Below, piece by piece: positions 61,960 through 64,000 of a DNA stretch of 64,000 bases. A program made the position numbers and the translations under genes. The DNA lies in contig NC_064654.1 of the NCBI RefSeq assembly GCF_001723175.1, forward strand, positions 1,488,001 through 1,552,000, read 5' to 3'. Position 1 is the stretch's first letter. Every line of letters begins with the position of its first letter. The notes beneath the pieces are model-generated. The model saw only the letters and a program-made list of their open reading frames with translations, searched no databases and was not told the origin of the DNA. This stretch comes from Penicillium oxalicum. Its lineage: Eukaryota; Ascomycota; Eurotiomycetes; Eurotiales; Aspergillaceae.

Positions 61960-62449
61960 GATAAAGGAACCCTGGTCGCGGTATAGGTACTCTCTATAGC
62001 ACGCTTATTTTGTTCGGATTCGAGACGCTCTTATTCGAGCCTCTCTTTTTCAAGGCGTTCGCGCTCTTTAACCTCGCGACGCTCTAACTCTTCTAACTAG
62101 CGACTTCCTTAAAGTCTCGAGCGATAAAATCGCTAGCACGTTTTTGTAATAAACGTTTCTGCTTTCGGAGCTAAAGAAGCTTAGCTAGGATAGCCTCCTC
62201 CTCCTCCTTAATTTGATTTTAAGACTTAACTAAACGACGCTACTCCGTATTAGTAAACGAAGGAGACGGTATTATATACTTTATACTACCGCTAGCGCGT
62301 ACGTAGTTACTATAGCGATCAGAATAATTAGCGCGAATATATACTCGTTTTAAGCGAACGTAACGTTCACAAGGAATTACAGATTAAAAACCTTCGTCTT
62401 CGATATAACGAGTTAAAGCGTTCTTACGAACAGAAGCCTTAGAAGATAT
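61960..62449 (-). pseudogene. Antisense ORF relic: cysteine-cluster and coiled-coil protein
   Basis: Between the chromodomain and the 3' LTR, on the strand opposite to pol, a single frame runs from a mutated start (ATA at 62449-62447, ATG expected). It reads SSKASVRKNALTRYIEDEGF, then a region in which one Cys remains and five further positions at regular spacing are Tyr (PCERYVRLKRVY, SDRYSNY, KY), consistent with an original C-X2-C-X6-C ... C-X2-C ... C cluster hit by G-to-A changes. A charged coiled coil follows: IKEEEEAILAKLL, LRKQKRLLQKRASDF, LEELERREVKERERLEKERL. Stops fall at Gln or Trp positions. I recall similar repeated hypothetical proteins in Eurotiales genomes, but have not compared them. 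Confidence 0.65.
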
Positions 62450-62551
62450 AGTTAGTAGAATAGGCTATAAGAAAAGAAATAGGAGAAAACAGAAAAATAG
62501 TAAATAAACCTAAGGGGACACTAACGCTTAAATCCTTTAAGGACAAAGGAC

Positions 62552-62565
62552 AGGGAAGGAGGGGA
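62552..62565 (+). other. Polypurine tract of the chromovirus
   Basis: AGGGAAGGAGGGGA directly before the 3' LTR, the usual primer for plus-strand synthesis. Confidence 0.75.
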
Positions 62566-62568
62566 TAA

Positions 62569-63292
62569 TATTACGGACCTTAAAGAAGCGCGGGGGCCGT
62601 AGTTATTTAAGTAACGACTAAGGCTAATTATTCTACGGATACTAGGAATAGCGTTATTACGTGCGTTTCGGTATACTTAGGCGTGCCCGAGGGACCCGAG
62701 GAGGAGACATTAGGGCAGGCGCTAGAAGTAGCCTATAGCTAACCGACATAAACGATACCCTCTTACTCTATAAGACGGTTAGCGCGCATAGGAAACGGCC
62801 GCTATTTTACTAGCAGAATTACTATAATGAAGAGTAAACGCACGTGACTATATCCTATCGGTAATAGGATAGACTTATCGTGATAAGTCCTAGCGTATTA
62901 GTAATAAGTCTCGACTTATTAGTGATAGGAAGGACTAGATATATAAGGACACTCTTTTTAGTATTATATATTTAGTTCTTCGCGATTAATTGTATATTAT
63001 TACTTAGTTACTACCTTAAAGCACTTTGCACTCCACGGTTTAACTCTAAGATAAACCTAACCTATAGGTAGGGGATTCACTTAGTAGTAACACTTAGTAA
63101 TTGACCTACTTAGCGCGCACCTCTGGCACGTCTTACAAGATACTCGATAGGATCCAACCCGTAGTAAGGCTTTGCGAAGTAACGGTACGATTGAGAGACT
63201 AGGTCTTGGGATTGGAAGTTAGGATAGCAGGCAAGTATCGGCCCAGGACGTTCTAACTTACGGTGACCATCGAGCACCGCGCACGCGTAACA
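62569..63292 (+). repeat. 3' LTR of the chromovirus
   Basis: 724 bases from TATTACGGACC (TGTTAC in the 5' copy) to GTAACA. Against the 5' LTR nearly all substitutions are CA to TA or TG to TA, with a few one- to two-base deletions. The TSD GATAA follows at 63293-63297. Confidence 0.94.
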
Positions 63293-63297
63293 GATAA

Positions 63298-64000
63298 GAG
63301 ATTTTAGCTACGATAAATTTATTAATATCTCTCTCCTTTTCTTCTTCTTGCTCTTCTATTCTTTAGGCGTAGCGGGCTTCCTAAATAGGCTATTAGCGGC
63401 ACTATTTTTCGTCCTAGGAATATACTTTATATCAAAATCGAAGAGCCGAATCTAAGTAAGCTATCGCGTTACTAAGGCCCTAGGTAAGTCTGAAGCTAGT
63501 CGATTTAACTACGCAACTAGTATATTAGTATTAGTTTCTAATATAAACCTTACCCCGTATAGCTAATACTATAGCTTTTTGAACGCCTTTATCACTCCTC
63601 GATATTCTAATTTTCTAGTATCGTACATTTACTCTGATTTAGACTAAACCCCTAACTCGTATCATGCTACTCGTCGTACCCCTTCTCTTTTCTGTATTAA
63701 AACGGTACCCTATCCTATTTTAACGCGTCTACTGCAAGCGTTAGGTCTAACAGATTCTAGCTATAATCGACTAGTATAACCGCCGGAAAACTATATAGTA
63801 TCTCCTTGATCTTCTTAAAGGTATTCTGTTTATTATTACCCTAATCGAATATCGTATCCTTCCGTAATATCGTATAAGATCCCGGAAGGGTAGTCACGTG
63901 AGTCATGACTCACGTGAGTACCCCCGTTCGGCCCCGTATAGCCCCGTGACTGTCCTTATAGACCCGATTTTTAAGAGATACTATAGAGATACTCTCCAAA
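63298..64000 (-). pseudogene. Reverse transcriptase/RNase H part of the interrupted gypsy element
   Basis: The minus strand near 63330-63480 gives LVTR-LT-IRLFDFDIKYIP and NSAANSLFRKPATP, the RNase H end of gypsy pol (usual form ADALSRR). From about 63330 to 63298 the frame continues in register into 52927 once the chromovirus and one GATAA are ignored. It runs off the window on the right. Confidence 0.75.
63894..63917. repeat. Perfect 24-bp palindrome with two CACGTG and overlapping TGAGTCA sites
   Basis: The stretch equals its own reverse complement. It contains CACGTG near each end and TGAGTCA/TGACTCA around the centre GTCATGAC. It lies in the degraded region next to the window end. It could form a cruciform or be a double binding site; no gene start is known nearby. 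Confidence 0.9.

Larger units (their letters stand above)
52928..63292 (+). mobile_element. Ty3/gypsy chromovirus, RIP-inactivated, inserted in an older gypsy element
   Basis: LTR ends are TGTTAC...GTAACA (one end mutated in each copy), flanked by GATAA on both sides. Between them in order: gag relic, aspartic protease motif IIDSGVASNFID, reverse transcriptase with YLDD, RNase H, integrase and a chromodomain, then an antisense ORF and a polypurine tract. Total 10.4 kb, of which about 2.8 kb is a nested copia copy inside the 5' LTR; the original element was about 7.5 kb. It split the pol frame of the minus-strand gypsy element. Confidence 0.95.
28600..64000. other. RIP-mutated, AT-rich repeat block
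   Basis: Across this block CA and TG dinucleotides are scarce, TA is very frequent and CG remains common, the expected outcome of repeat-induced point mutation acting on CpA. Reading frames of recognisable proteins are broken almost only by TAA/TAG/TGA where CAA/CAG/TGG is expected, and conserved Cys or His are replaced by Tyr. Direct comparison of the two LTRs of one element (52928 and 62569) shows the same substitution type. No intact host gene is present. Confidence 0.92.

Noticed and set aside
1..64000. CRISPR arrays, rRNA or tRNA genes
   Set aside because: No regularly spaced direct repeats and no complete tRNA or 5S pattern were recognised by eye; a tRNA scan was not possible.

Overview
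The window is nuclear DNA of a filamentous ascomycete, most likely a member of the Eurotiales (Aspergillus/Penicillium type). The evidence is short phase-conserving introns (about 50-130 nt) with GTRNGY donors, fungal-only families (Zn2Cys6 and Fungal_trans_2-like regulators, a YCK-type CK1, Rtt106, mitochondrial uL24) and C-to-T mutation of repeats in CpA context (RIP).

The left 28.5 kb is euchromatic and carries nine genes. Eight are on the minus strand: a small rhodanese-domain protein with a damaged conserved block (2.0-3.0 kb), a secreted YcaC/isochorismatase-like hydrolase (7.3-8.3 kb), a regulator-like protein without a zinc cluster (9.7-11.6 kb), casein kinase I (14.5-16.1 kb), histone chaperone Rtt106 (19.0-20.7 kb), mitochondrial ribosomal protein uL24m (21.1-22.2 kb), a Zn2Cys6 regulator (22.5-25.1 kb) and a divergent homoserine dehydrogenase (27.3-28.5 kb). 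A bZIP gene (26.3-27.2 kb) is on the plus strand, divergent from the Zn2Cys6 gene and convergent with the dehydrogenase. Exon structures were worked out by hand and each gives an uninterrupted reading frame. Housekeeping genes sit in the centre; the two regulators and the odd dehydrogenase sit next to the repeat block.

From about 28.6 kb to the end lies a repeat-rich, AT-rich block in which CpA/TpG is largely replaced by TpA while CpG survives. I resolve: a full-length copia element in minus orientation (29381-35619); relics of host-like genes encoding SANT/Myb, bZIP and C2H2 proteins (35.7-40.7 kb); a long unidentified degraded stretch (40.7-51.4 kb); and a three-level nest at the right. There, a minus-strand gypsy element (pol pieces at 51.4-52.9 and 63.3-64.0 kb) was interrupted by a plus-strand chromodomain gypsy element (52928-63292, target duplication GATAA). 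The 5' LTR of that element was in turn interrupted by a short copia derivative (53599-56409, target duplication GAAGT).

The most unusual signals are: an antisense cysteine-cluster/coiled-coil ORF between pol and the 3' LTR of the chromovirus; a copia deletion derivative that shares RIP-type pol lesions with its full-length relative, so it was probably moved in trans; a dispersed palindrome centred on CTGCAG; a cluster of dead regulator genes; and a patch of nearly unmutated DNA inside the RIP-scarred block.
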